From Clarkia xantiana subsp. parviflora (lineage: Eukaryota; Streptophyta; Magnoliopsida; Myrtales; Onagraceae), in contig JAPTYO010000002.1 of assembly GCA_036873135.1 (NCBI GenBank), positions 40,973,452 through 41,037,451 on the forward strand: 64,000 nucleotides of DNA, read 5' to 3'. The notes below the pieces were generated by a model. That model saw only the letters and a program-made list of their open reading frames with translations, was not told the origin of the DNA and did not search any database. Every line of letters begins with the position of its first letter. The first letter of the stretch is position 1. The translations under genes were made by a program, and so were the position numbers. Shown piece by piece: positions 1 through 10,500 of this stretch.

Positions 1-528
1 CGGCGGTGAGCTCGGTCCTCATCAAAGAGACTTGTAACATTCAAATTCCGGTATACTATGTCAGCAAGCTCTTTGGCGTTGCTGAAGCTAACTATATAGA
101 GATCGAGAAATACCTGTATGCTCTGTTAATAGCGGCCAGGAGACTTCGACCTTACTTCCATGCTCATGAAATCACGGTGCTCACCAACCAACCTTTGAAG
201 CAACTGCTACAGAAGCCCGACGTTTCAGGAAGAATGGTTAAGTGGGCAGTAGAGCTGAGTGAATTTTGTATTCACTTTGAACCACGAAAGGCGATTACGG
301 GTCAAGCATTGGCCGACTTTATAGCCGAGAATATGATAACACAAGATGCTAAACCCATTATTCTCTCACAAGAAGAGCATGTAAAGGCTACGCTAGAAAG
401 CACAGCTAACGACACTATGCCATGGTCGCTATACACTGATGGATCATCCTCTGCCTTGGGATGTGGGGCAGGTTTAGTGCTAACACCACCTGAAGGGGAG
501 CCACTCCGCTATGCCTTGGCTTTAACTT
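1..528 (+). pseudogene. Tat-lineage gag-pol fragment (RNase H region)
   Basis: This open frame encodes the end of a Ty3/gypsy reverse transcriptase with its RNase H, followed by the start of a second, cellular-type RNase H (YTDGSSSALGCGAG near residue 140). The tandem pair of RNase H domains is typical of the plant Tat (Retand/Ogre-like) lineage. It aligns by eye with the same part of the gag-pol genes at 7561-13152 and 39019-44681. The frame stops matching near 528, just after the motif RYALALTF, where an unrelated antisense gag fragment begins. Integrase and the rest of pol are missing, so this is a truncated remnant that enters from the left window edge. Confidence 0.85.
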
Positions 529-1078
529 TCCGAGTATGGGTAGCAACTGAGTGCTCTCTTTCTTCGCGGAGCAAAGTTTCTTGACGGGTGGTGTCATGCG
601 ACACTGCTCTTGGCGGTGGTGGCTGCCTGTATGCTGCTGCTGGTGGTGGTGGTGGAGGTGGCGGTGCATATCCTTGATTCTTTAAGGCCTCCCTGAAAGC
701 CAGAAGTTCCTCTATGGTTGTCATCATAGCAGGTGTGACTGTCGGCGTAGTCTGTGATCCTCCGCCTTGGTGCTGGGGCTCCTTGACGGGCATCCTGTAA
801 GGATGTTCCTCTCTCCTGGGTGCTTTGTACTCGAAACCAGGCGGCGACTCATCAGCTTGAGCTTTGTAAGCTTGTTGCTCATGTTGTGCGGGCCGCGCAC
901 TTGGGGTTGGAACTGAGGAGGTTGCGGACGTGGCCTCTGGAATGTGAGAAGGACTGGAATGGTTTCTTCTTGGTGGTGCCTGACTGCTTGCTTTCGCGAC
1001 AGGGGTTTTCTTTGGGCGCCCCGGGTCCCTTCTCTTTTCTGGATTCACATTATCGGGAGGTTGAGTATTGCTCGTCAT
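529..1078 (-). pseudogene. gag N-terminal fragment of an older Tat-like element (Y)
   Basis: The minus-strand frame starting at 1078 is rich in Pro, Gln, Arg and Ala and has a run of eight prolines. This low-complexity composition is common at the N-terminus of plant Ty3/gypsy gag proteins. Support for the assignment is positional: a primer-binding-site-like sequence lies about 30 bp upstream, and LTR-like sequence follows it. The gag core and zinc knuckle are absent because the frame meets the plus-strand RNase H fragment near 529. I do not recognise a conserved domain in it. Confidence 0.55.
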
Positions 1079-1110
1079 AATTATGTTTCTGATGGCTTAT
1101 GTGTTCGAAT

Positions 1111-1126
1111 CTCGCGGACGGCGCCA
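1111..1126 (-). promoter_or_regulatory. Primer binding site of old element Y
   Basis: The reverse complement reads TGGCGCCGTCCGCGAG, starting with the same TGGCGCCGT as the primer sites of elements A, B and E. The first nine bases match the 3' end of tRNA-Asp, but the rest does not, so the primer tRNA is uncertain. Confidence 0.5.
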
Positions 1127-1830
1127 AATTTTTCGACCTAGCCCGCGCGAGATAACAGGTTGTCGAATCTATACGTGAATTGCTCTTCGGGGCGTCGGAA
1201 CCTGCACTTTTCTCTACGCGTATTCCTCCTACACCTGCACACGGGTCAGTATCGAGACCACGAAGAGGGGGTGGTACTCGATGAACCCTCTCCGATACTT
1301 CAATGAGAGTAATTCTAGAGAGATAAAGCTAGAGAGAAGTCAGAGCTCCTAAGACAATCTCAAAGTTACTTGAATGAAATAGGTGGTCAAGATTCCAATA
1401 TTTAGGAACTCTTGGACCCGAACCCAGCTTTGAATGGTTCGATTCCGGTTTAGTAGAAATTCTTGAACCGGAATTGGGTTTAATCAAGGTTGGCTATTGG
1501 AAACCTCGAACATAGTGTTAGGACACGTAAAGGGTTACGCGCGTCAAGGGTCAACAGTCCGGACCACGTCGGATTTGGGACAATCCGACGTGGTCCGGAT
1601 TGTCCACAATCTGTACTGGTCCGGATTTTCCACAATCCGTACTGGTCCGAATTGTCCCAGCAATCCGGACGAGTCCGGTCCGGACGCGCGTGTTGCCCGT
1701 CCGGACCGTTCTAACTCGCGGGTTAGCGTTTTCATGCCGTTTTGTGGGTTTGACGTGTTTGCGAGGTTCAGAATCATAAATGCGAACCTGAATTGGGCAC
1801 ATATCCATTAGTGGGAACCTCCTCAACAAT
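1127..1830 (-). repeat. Probable degraded LTR of element Y, with GC-rich short repeats
   Basis: The sequence follows a primer site and includes a stretch near 1285-1310 (ccctctccgatacttcaatg) resembling the LTRs of A, B and D around 'ccctctccgatgcttaaatg'. Both TG/CA boundaries are unclear. It contains repeated 'tggtccggatt' and 'cacaatc' motifs at 1555-1710. The right end is a guess, because old plus-strand gag sequence appears after about 1850. Confidence 0.4.
1558..1599. repeat. Perfect 18-bp inverted repeat with 6-nt loop
   Basis: The left arm 1558-1575 (tccggaccacgtcggatt) is exactly complementary to the right arm 1582-1599, separated by tgggac. It is embedded in a cluster of related short repeats that continues to about 1700. 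Confidence 0.9.
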
Positions 1831-1989
1831 TGAGTTTCCAATAGCCGCAGCCTAAGCATAACAACTATGCATATCCTCAGCCATCGCGCCAACAAAAACA
1901 ATGCATCAATACGTCGGGGCTGACGATTGAGCAATTATAGGCTATTGTGATAAAGAAGATGAAGGATGCTAAGGGTAAAACAATGCACA

Positions 1990-2436
1990 ACCTACAAGAT
2001 CAGGCTTCTCACCCATTTACCCAGTAGCTGTTGCAGACAATCTTGCCAATGGAAGTCTTAGCAAGGACGATACATGATTATGAAGGGAATGGTGACCCGA
2101 AACAACACATACAAAGACACGAGTCCTCACTGTTAGGAAGAACTGCAGAAGATGATCATTCCACACTCCTATTCCCGAGAAATCTAGCTCGAAATGAATC
2201 TTATTTGTTTTCGGTCTTCCCCAGGCATCCATTGCAACATGGGCATAGTTAAAAGATAAATCCATCCAGCACTTCCTTGGTGAGAGGCGGTTGCTTAAAG
2301 GAGACTATGAGCTGGACGATGTTAGGCAGTGCCATGACGAGACATTGACAAGCTATTATGCAAGGTTTAACCAAAACATTGCTGACATTGCAACGGTGTT
2401 CTGTTTTTTGGCCGTTGTTAATAGCGCGTTGGCATA
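1990..2436 (+). pseudogene. Tat-like gag fragment, frameshifted
   Basis: One frame (2031-2250) reads YEGNGDPKQHIQRHESSLLG, which parallels YDGEGDPVRHVQKHLMACLG in the gag of element A. After a stop, another frame continues with GERRLLKGDYELDDV and ETLTSYYARF, matching the next part of the same gag domain (RRRLLKSVRSLTQVV, ESLAHYYQRY). At least one frameshift and one stop break it. It lies opposite to element Z and ends against Z's protease fragment near 2436, so it is a separate older insertion or rearrangement. Confidence 0.7.
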
Positions 2437-2609
2437 ACATTCATTTGCCTCCCCCCTTTGGTCCATTTGACTTCTCCCACCCCATTGCTCGTTTGAAACT
2501 TCATTTTTTGGTACGAGGTTGATGGTATGATTTCATAGGCATTGATTGTTGTACGACATATGATTCCATTATATGCGCTTAGATTTTCTGTCAGCGGGAA
2601 GGTGATGTT
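2418..2609 (-). pseudogene. Element Z gag-pol, distal protease part (left of insertion A)
   Basis: The minus frame reads YNGIICRTTINAYEIIPSTS and NGVGEV, equivalent to YNAIIGRTTINPLMAVAST and HGVGEV in elements A and B, where this stretch lies just after the aspartic protease. It ends at the ATGTT target site of element A. The same reading continues at 13905-14200 on the other side of A, so one older gene was split by the insertion. Downstream reverse transcriptase sequence is missing; an unrelated plus-strand gag remnant follows. Confidence 0.8.
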
Positions 2610-3307
2610 TGTTGGATCACGGTGGAACTCCGGTACGGACTTTGACGGCAATCCTAGCTCCTTTGCTCCACGCAATCCTGCAAGAGGGGATAGACCGGGC
2701 GGTGACCCAGAATCCCTCTCCGATGCTTAAATGAGTATTTCGTATGACTGGCAAGTAATAAACTCAGAGTGTATTCAACTCAACGTAAGTCTTTCTGAGG
2801 TGATCTCCTGCCCTTTTATAGGCAAAGAGATGCCTCAGGTACCTGGCGAACCGTTAGGGGTGGTTAGCACGTATCCCGCATATCTCGGACGTGATCTCGC
2901 GTTTCTTAGCCATGCCCCGCGTATCTCGGCCACGCTCCGTGTATCTTAACCACGTTCCGCGTATCTCGGCCACGCCCCGCATATCTTGGCTTTATCCTCT
3001 GATAACGAGTCCCGACTCCCGTCGGGGACTCCAGAGTTATCTCGTTGTGTCACCGCTCGGGGCCCCTCGTCATCGTGACAGGGCCAATCATTCTCAGGGA
3101 TTCATCATCGGGGCCTACTTAAAGGCTTCTTTTCGGGAGCTTCCAGCTCCACTGTCGGAACCGACTCTGTCGGGACCTTGCCTCGTCGGGACTCCCTTCG
3201 TCGGGACCCTTCTCCTAGGTCATCTTGACCTTCACTTTGTGGCCTGGTGGGCCTGTTTGCCGTTTCCTCGCCGTTAAAGGGCCTGACGGCTATAGTCGGA
3301 CCCATCA
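2610..3307 (-). repeat. Element A 3' LTR
   Basis: 698 bp, plus-strand termini TGTTGGATCA...CCCATCA. It carries repeated 'cgtatctcggccacg' motifs at about 2870-2990 and repeated 'gtcggga' motifs at 3150-3210. Confidence 0.95.
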
Positions 3308-3325
3308 TTTGCCCCCAAGACATGA
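3308..3325 (-). promoter_or_regulatory. Element A polypurine tract
   Basis: Next to the 3' LTR; the minus strand reads TGTCTTGGGGGCAAA immediately before the LTR start TGATGGG. Element B has the same tract at 36945, and element D a one-base variant at 60421. This is the expected plus-strand priming site. Confidence 0.8.
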
Positions 3326-3604
3326 GGGACTTTTAGTTCGTCGTGTCTTTCAGCTCCCGATCTTCCAATACTAAAGTCGGGGATCTTTTCCTTGGCTCAG
3401 TTATTCAGTTTATCAGTCTTCTCCTCTACGTTTCCTCAGGGTTTTGTAGATAACTGTTATATCCCAAGGGTCTCCTCGGTTTCCTAGTGCATTAAATGCA
3501 GTAGATAATGGAGTGACGTTTTCGACCCACGTGCCTGATTTTTCGCGCCTGTCCTTTTCTGAAAAGTGCTTTTCAGGCCGTTTCATCATTACGCCCGTTG
3601 TCCT

Positions 3605-3699
3605 TCTGCACGTTTCATCTCAACGGTCCAGATTAAGACTCTTCGACTTCGACGACTCGGATCGAAGTGTCCTTTCAACCATCTTCTTCGACTATAAAA
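3605..3699 (+). promoter_or_regulatory. Putative promoter of the element A antisense gene
   Basis: A TATAAAA box at 3693-3699 lies about 155 bp before the ATG at 3851. Upstream at 3611-3635 is a block (cgtttcatctcaacggtcca) that recurs before the same gene in B (37346-37366) and D (60723-60743), each with a TATA box. The shared AACGG core is MYB-like. Function is inferred from conservation and position. Confidence 0.6.
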
Positions 3700-3850
3700 C
3701 CCTAGCCATGGTCACAATTTAACTCTTACCGTCTTCGAATTCTCAAAAGCTCTCTGCGATTCCAAGCTCTGCGATTTCGAAGGTCTTTGGAGTTTTCCCG
3801 ATCATCTTTCCGGCGACGTTTCGCTCATCTCCTTCAACCTCTACTTCATT

Positions 3851-6552
3851 ATGTCTGGTAAGGAACCCCTCTTCGTTGCTTGTTCGTCTTTTCCCTTCTA
3901 ATTTCTCCAAGAGTCCCACTGTATTTTCTTGCCCTGGTTGCTTTTCAGACAGCGGTTCCAACTCTGAGGGGAGAAAACCCTTTAATTTTGACTATGCTCC
4001 AAATGAGATTTCCAATACTGCCTATGATGCAGCTCTCCGAGAGGGTTGCATCACCATCACCTGGGAACCTCGTTTCCCGTCAGGCATCGTCCCTCGAGTG
4101 ACTCTGAGGTTACTCGTCCCCAGAAAGGGGAGGTGTTTGTCTCTACGGGACAAATATCAGCGGGGATCAGGTTCCCCTTTTGCGGTAATCTGGTCGAGCT
4201 GTGCCATCATTACAGAACACACCCCACTACCTTTTCTCCCCATGCCATCCGCCTCTGGAACGCCTTTCAAGTCCTCTGTCTCCGACAGAAGTGGGTCTAC
4301 AGCCTCCAACTCTTCAGAACCTTTTATGGGATGAAGTGCAACGAGGCGGGGGTTTGCGCCTTCTACCCCCGGATGCCCAAGTGGAGTAAGCAGCAGCTTG
4401 CCCGGTACGATTGGACCAGTGACACCTGGAAGGTGGTCAAGGGTCGGGGACTCTTGATTGATACAGGGTCCGACAACAGTAGCTGGAAGAAGAGCTACTT
4501 CTTTATCCGTCACTCCTCAATTCCCTGGCCTCGCTGGGAGGTGGCAACAGACCCTCCGCCTGCTTTCCACACTTATGCTGACGAGGATTTCGAGACTCTC
4601 CAACTCATCCAGCTCTATCGGTGGGAGGAGTCTTACACTCCTCTCAACGCCAACTCACTCGTGGAGCGGGACCTGGTGCACGCCGGGATCCGACTCCTCG
4701 ATATTGTTTCTGGGGGGCAGCTCTTCGACGGCCCTTCCAATATGGTTCCTTGGGTAAACTTCTAATTCTTCTTTGTTTACTGTTTGCAGCCAAGAAGGTA
4801 TCTGTGCTGACCGATCTGTTCCTTAAGCAGGGGGAGACTGATGCTGTCCGCCCCTCGCGGAAGAGGAAGTCTGCCAAGAAGGCTGCTGCTAGGTCGGGGT
4901 CTCCTTCAGCGGAGCAGCCCAAGCGGAAGCGGGTGGATCTGGACCAGCTCTTCGATGTCCAGAACGCTGAAGAAGGTAAACAACTTCGACTTGCTATTAA
5001 ATCGTACAAGAGGATGGTCCCGTCGGATTTGATTTCCTCGACCAAGGAAGGCCGCATTACTGATGTTAAAAGAATCCTTCGAGGCGAAACTCCCCGAGTC
5101 TTGAAGGCAGGCTACTATCATTATCGTGGGAAGGATCAATACGTCTCCCGACGTATCATCTGGTGTAAGAATCCCGATGAACTTCCTGACTACCTATCTG
5201 AAGCTTCTCATCCTCCAGGTGCAGGTCGCTCGGAAGCTTCCTCGGGTGCTGCAGCTTCCGCAGACGCACCGCCTTCAGCGGGGGTGCCTTCCTCAGCTGG
5301 AGAGAAGGCTCCAACTGGCGAACAGTTTCATCAGGTGGAAACTCTGGACTCCTCTGAGGAGATTGGCGGGGGTGACCCCCCTCAACAGCGTCGGAAGGCG
5401 GGGCAATCCCCTTTGAAACCAACCCCTCAGGGGCCGCCTCCTTCGTCTTCTCCGCCGCAGCGGCAGCTCTCACCTATCCACGACTTCTCTCCTTCCCCTG
5501 TTCGGGCCGAGACGGAGGCGTGCCCTTCCATTCCTCATCCTATCTCTCCCCTTGCTCTTGATGGGGACTTCTACCGGCCCTTCGATTCTTCACAGAGGAA
5601 TGCCCCCTGGGCTCCTATCCAGACGCTTCAGGGAGTCCCGCTCACACAAGGGGAACAGGACCAGGAGCTGGCCCTGCATCTGCTGGCGTGGTTCTATTCT
5701 GCCTTCTATGCGGCATCCGATTTACCTCAATCGGACGCATATGCAGCGGGATATCAGGGATATGGCTGTGCGCCGCGTAGAGGTGAGACTTTGCTTCTTT
5801 CTTGTTGATGATAGATCGGGTCGTTTGTTCATTAACACGTTTTCTTCTTATTGCAGGAGCTCGGGGACTACAACCGCCTCATCGGGTACGTTATTGCCTA
5901 TGATGAGGCCCGGGAGCGGGACCGAGGGGTCCGCGAGCAGCTTCAGGCGGATCTCAAGGCCTCCCAGTCTCTGCGGGGGAAGCTTGTCAAAGAGCAGGCT
6001 GCCCTCAATCAGAAGATTCGGGAGCTTCAGCAGCAAATCGCGGACTTCGAGGGGCTCTTGAGGCAAGAGCGGCAGGAGCGGGGGGCGATTGTGGAAAGGC
6101 TGACCCAGGAGAAGAAGGCTGCCGAGGACAAACTGGTCCTTGAGAAGAAGGCTTTGGAGGAGCTAATCGCGGGATTTCCTGCGCAGTTGGCCGAAGCGGA
6201 GGAAAAGGGCCGGGAGGACTATCGGAGGTCTGAGGGCTTCCAAGCTGATGCCATGAAGTTCTTTGGCGCAGAGGTGGAGAACACTCTCTTCAACGCGGTT
6301 GAGGAGCTCCACCTGGAGTACGGGGATGCTATCAACTTCGACAAGTCTCCTTCCCTTGCTCCCTTTGCGAAGAAGTATTTTGCTCTCTCCGAGGAGAGTG
6401 ATGGGGGGAGTACCCCCGTAATTGTCGAAGACGCTTCTGAACTTCCAAGTGCGGACGCCCCGATAGCCAATCCTCCCGAAGCCAATCCTGTGGATCCCTC
6501 TACTACCGACTCCGCGGACCCGGCTGCTGCCAATGCTGCCGACAAGGACTAA
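3851..6552 (+). CDS. Element A antisense gene: PF04195-like coiled-coil protein (spliced, frameshifted)
   Basis: This is the extra antisense ORF known in Tat-lineage elements. Its function is unknown. Proposed exons are 3851-3857, 3949-4753, about 4795-5782 and 5857-6552, with GT/AG borders. The second acceptor is uncertain: the obvious CAG at 4789 gives the wrong phase, while the AG at 4793-4794 keeps it. Exon 2 carries the PF04195-like core (AGIRFPFCGNLVELCHHY, then LFRTFYGMKCN). Exon 3 has basic stretches (RKRKSAKKAAAR, PKRKR) that could act as nuclear signals, then a Ser/Pro-rich region. Exon 4 is strongly helical and probably coiled-coil, ending in an Asp/Ala/Pro-rich tail. One frameshift lies near 4080-4100, and the end of exon 3 (about 5690-5760) is in a different frame from element D, so this copy is probably not functional. 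Confidence 0.75.
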
Positions 6553-6754
6553 GCTTGAATGTTTTATCTTTTTAGAGTCCTTGTATCTTCTTCTCTTGCG
6601 TCGGCGTCGGGCCCTTGAGCCCTTATCAATATCAGACTTCTTTAGTTCCGATCTTTTGTTGCACTTCTCCGAGTGACTTTACTTATACGCGCTTAAGTCG
6701 AATCCTCGATACTTAAGACATTCTCGTACGTCTTTCCCGACGATTTTAATAACC

Positions 6755-7560
6755 TGCACCACTTAAGGTGACTTAGTTCCGCGCATCACTTAAGACGACT
6801 TTTGGATACTTAGAATAAATCTAAGCATTGTGCACCACTTAAGGCGGCTTGATCCCGTGCATCACTTAAGACGACTTTTGGATACTTAGAATAAATCTAA
6901 GCATTGTGCACCACTTAAGGCGACTTTCCTCGTGCACCACTGAAGGCGACTTTCATCGTGCACCACTGAAGGCGACTTTCATCGTGCACCACTGAAGGCG
7001 ACTTTCACCGTGCACCACTGAAGGCGACTTTTGGATACTTAGAATAAATCTAAATATTGTGCACCACTTAAGGCGACTTTTCTCGTGCACCACTGAAGGC
7101 GACTTTCATCGTGCACCACTGAAGGCGACTTTTGGATACTTAGAATAAATCTAAATATTGTGCACCACTTAAGGCGACTTTTCTCGTGCACCACTGAAGG
7201 CGACTTTCATCGTGCACCACTGAAGGCGACTTTTGGATACTTAGAATAAATCTAAATATTGTGCACCACTTAAGGCGACTTTTCTCGTGCACCACTGAAG
7301 GCGACTTTCATCGTGCACCACTGAAGGCGACTTTTGGATTTAGCATAAATCTAAGGACAACTCTTATTTGGATGCAACCTCTTTATTTATTGATGGCATA
7401 AGATTGGCTTACATCGAATTAAACGATAAATAGCATACACTACTTAAGGCGATTTTACATCGGGCACCACTTAAGGCGACTTTATCGGGCACCACTTAAG
7501 GCGACTTTATCGGGCACCACTTAAGGCGACTTTATCGGGCACCACTTAAGGCGACTTTCT
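6755..7560. repeat. Element A tandem repeat array between pol and antisense gene
   Basis: The basic unit is about 26 bp (gtgcaccactgaaggcgact plus ttcatc), with variants reading cacttaagg. Several units are organised into a higher-order repeat of about 101-102 bp that includes ggatacttagaataaatcta, seen at least three times at 7027-7330. The right part (7440-7560) uses a shorter 'cgggcaccacttaaggcgac' unit. The array sits exactly where the two convergent genes end. Confidence 0.9.
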
Positions 7561-10500
7561 TCAAGCATGGTGTTTCTTCAAGTGTTCGCCACTGAAAGAA
7601 TGCTTTAATGTTCTGCCATCGAGGTCTTCCAACTTGTATGCATTTGGAGCTGGAATCCCCACGACCTTATAAGGTCCTTCCCATTTTGGTGACATCTTAT
7701 TGATTCGATCCAAAAGGGTGAACTCGTTGCGACGCCAAACCAGCTCCCCCACAAAGAACTGTCGGGACTTCACTCGCCGATTGTAGTACATGGCCGTCGC
7801 TAAACGCATTCGAGCTTGGACTTCATCGGCTTCCCGCCTCTTCTCTTCAAGTAAGTCCAAGTCCAGACGTCTCACTTCGTCGTTCGTTAGGGGCTCGTAA
7901 TATCTCATCCGATGGGACGCCACAGCTACCTCCACAGGGGCGACAGCTTCCGTCCCATAAACAAGGCCAAACGGAGTCTCCCCTGTTGATCGTTTGGGTG
8001 TCGTTCTAACAGCCCAAAGCACATTTTCTAGTTCATTCAGCCACTTGCCCTTCAAGGCATAGACCCTCTTCTTCAGGCCATCCATCACGATTTTGTTGGC
8101 TGACTCCACCTGGCCATTAGTCTGAGCATGGCGTACAGAGGCGGTCCGATGCTCAATGTTCAACTCTTCCAGATACTCCCTCACCTGAGAGCCGTTAAAC
8201 GGTGGGCCATTGTCGCTGATCACCACCTTAGGAATCCCGTATCTGGACACGATATGGGTTTGGAGGAACTTGACGATCTGGTTCCCCGTTGTTCTGGCCA
8301 ATGCCTTCGCCTCTATCCATTTCGAAAAATAATCGATAGCTACAAGTAAATACTTACATTGTCCTTTTGCTTGTGGAAGAGGTCCCACCAAGTCGATGCC
8401 CCACTGCGCGAAGGGCCAAGCGTTTTTGATGGATGTCAGGTCGGCGGCCGGAGCCACGATACTCGGGGCGTACCTCTGGCACGCGTCGCAAGATCGGACC
8501 AACGCTGTTGCTTCCTTGTTCATCGTGGGCCAATAGTAGCCCAAGTTCAACACCTTCCTCATAATGGATCGGGCTCCTTCGTGACAAGCCGCGACCCCCT
8601 CATGCATTTCCTTCAGGATTCGATTGGTGTCGGGTTCTGCTACACACTTCAAGTACGGAGTCGAGAACCAGCCCTTCTTGTACAGCTGATTGTCCAGCAT
8701 CACGTAATTAGACGCGATCCGACATATCCTGTCTGCTGCTACCTTATCCTCGGGGACTGCCCCCGTAGTCAGATACGCGACTATCGGGGTCATCCAAGTG
8801 GGCTCTTCCTCCGATTTTGTCTCAATGGCGCACACCTGTGTTGGGTCGATGCTCGATAAGATCACCTTCTCCAGGCAGTGCACCTTCCGATTTTCTTCCA
8901 AAGGTGCCCCCAGGGCAAATTTGCTCAAGGCGTCTGCCTCTACGTTCTCCTCCCTCGGAATAGCCTCGATATCGAAGCTTTTGAAGCTCTCTCTCAAGGC
9001 TTGTACCTCTCGCAGATACTTTTTCATTATCGGACTCCTTGCTTCGTATCGCCCTTGAACCTGGTTCACGATTAAAGCTGCGTCGCACTTCACTCTCAAG
9101 TGATCGATTCCAGTGCCTTTAGCAATTTTTAGGCCCGTGATAAGAGCTTCGTACTCCGCTTCGTTGTTTGTGGCCTTGAATGTTAAAGCCAAGGCGTATC
9201 GGAGCGGTTCACCTTCACCCGGTGGTATCAACAAGAAGCCCGCTCCTGATTCGTCTGAACTCGCGGAGCCATCCGTGTACATCTCCCAGATATTTTCCTT
9301 GTTTGGCTGTTCTGATTGCTCTGCCCTCTCTGGTTGTACTTCTGTCGGGACTTCCATGGTTGCCCCCTCTACAAGGCCCGCTTCTTCCAGATCGGGGGCT
9401 GTAGACTCTGCTATGAAATCTGCTAATGCCTGGCCCTTAATGGCTGTTCTCGGAGCGAAGTGTATGCGAAACTCGCTAAGCTCTACTGCCCATTTCACTA
9501 ATCTCCCCGACGCGTCCGGTCGGTTCAAAAAATTCTTCAAAGGCTGGTTCGTTAGCACAGTGATCTCGTGTGCGTGGAAATATGGCCTTAGCTTCCGAGC
9601 GGTAATAATCAACGCAAAGAGGTACTTCTCAACGGCGGGGTAGTTCAATTCAGATTTGGCAAATGCCTTGCTTACATAATAGACGGGGACTTGATTACCC
9701 TCGACAATCTTTACTAACACAGAGCTAATGGCAAATTCAGAAACAGCCAAATAAAGAAAGAGCGGCTCGCCTGGAACCGGTTTCGCCAGCGGCGGGAGTG
9801 TGCGAAGGTGCTGCTTGAGTGCTTGGAACGCCTCTTCACATTTGGCGGTCCATTCGAATTTTTTGTTGGCCCTCAAGACTTCAAAAAACGGCATTGATAG
9901 GTCGCTGGCTTTGGACAAGAAGCGATTCATTGCAGCTAGTCGGCCATTCAGCACTTGCACCTCCCGATGATTTATCGGAGACTGCATCTCCTCGATTACC
10001 CTTAACTTCTCAGGATTCACTTCAATTCCTCTCTGACTCACCATGAAGCCCAAGAATTTCCCTGAGTGGACTCCGAAGGCGCATTTCGTCGGGTTCAAGC
10101 GGACTTGATGGAGCCTCATCCGCTCAAACGCCATGGTAAGGTTGTGTACGTGGTCCTCGGTTTGTCGGGACTTCACCAGCATATCGTCCACGTAAGCTTC
10201 CATGGTTTCTCCCAGCATATCTCCAAACAGTTTGTTCACCATCCGTTGGTAGGTGGCCCCAGCATTGATCAACCCGAAAGGCATGACATCGTAGTGGTAG
10301 ATGTCACTGTCCGCGTAGAACGCTGTGTGGGGAGCGTCTTCCTTGGCCATTTTGATCTGGTTTTATCCTGAGTACGCATCCATAAAACTCAACAGCTCGT
10401 GCCCCGACGTGGCATCCACCAGCTGGTCGATCCTCGGGAATGGATAGCAGTCCTTTGGGCAAGCCTTGTTCAGGTCGCGGAAGTCCACGCACATTCGCCA

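Noticed and set aside
1101..1126. tRNA-like 3' half (gttcgaatc ... gcgcca)
   Set aside because: No T-stem pairing or other tRNA arms; it is better explained as the primer binding site of element Y.
2731..3277. Frames inside the LTRs of A, B and D with repeated 'RISATPRIS'-like peptides
   Set aside because: They are translations of the short repeats in the LTR and occur identically in both LTR copies.
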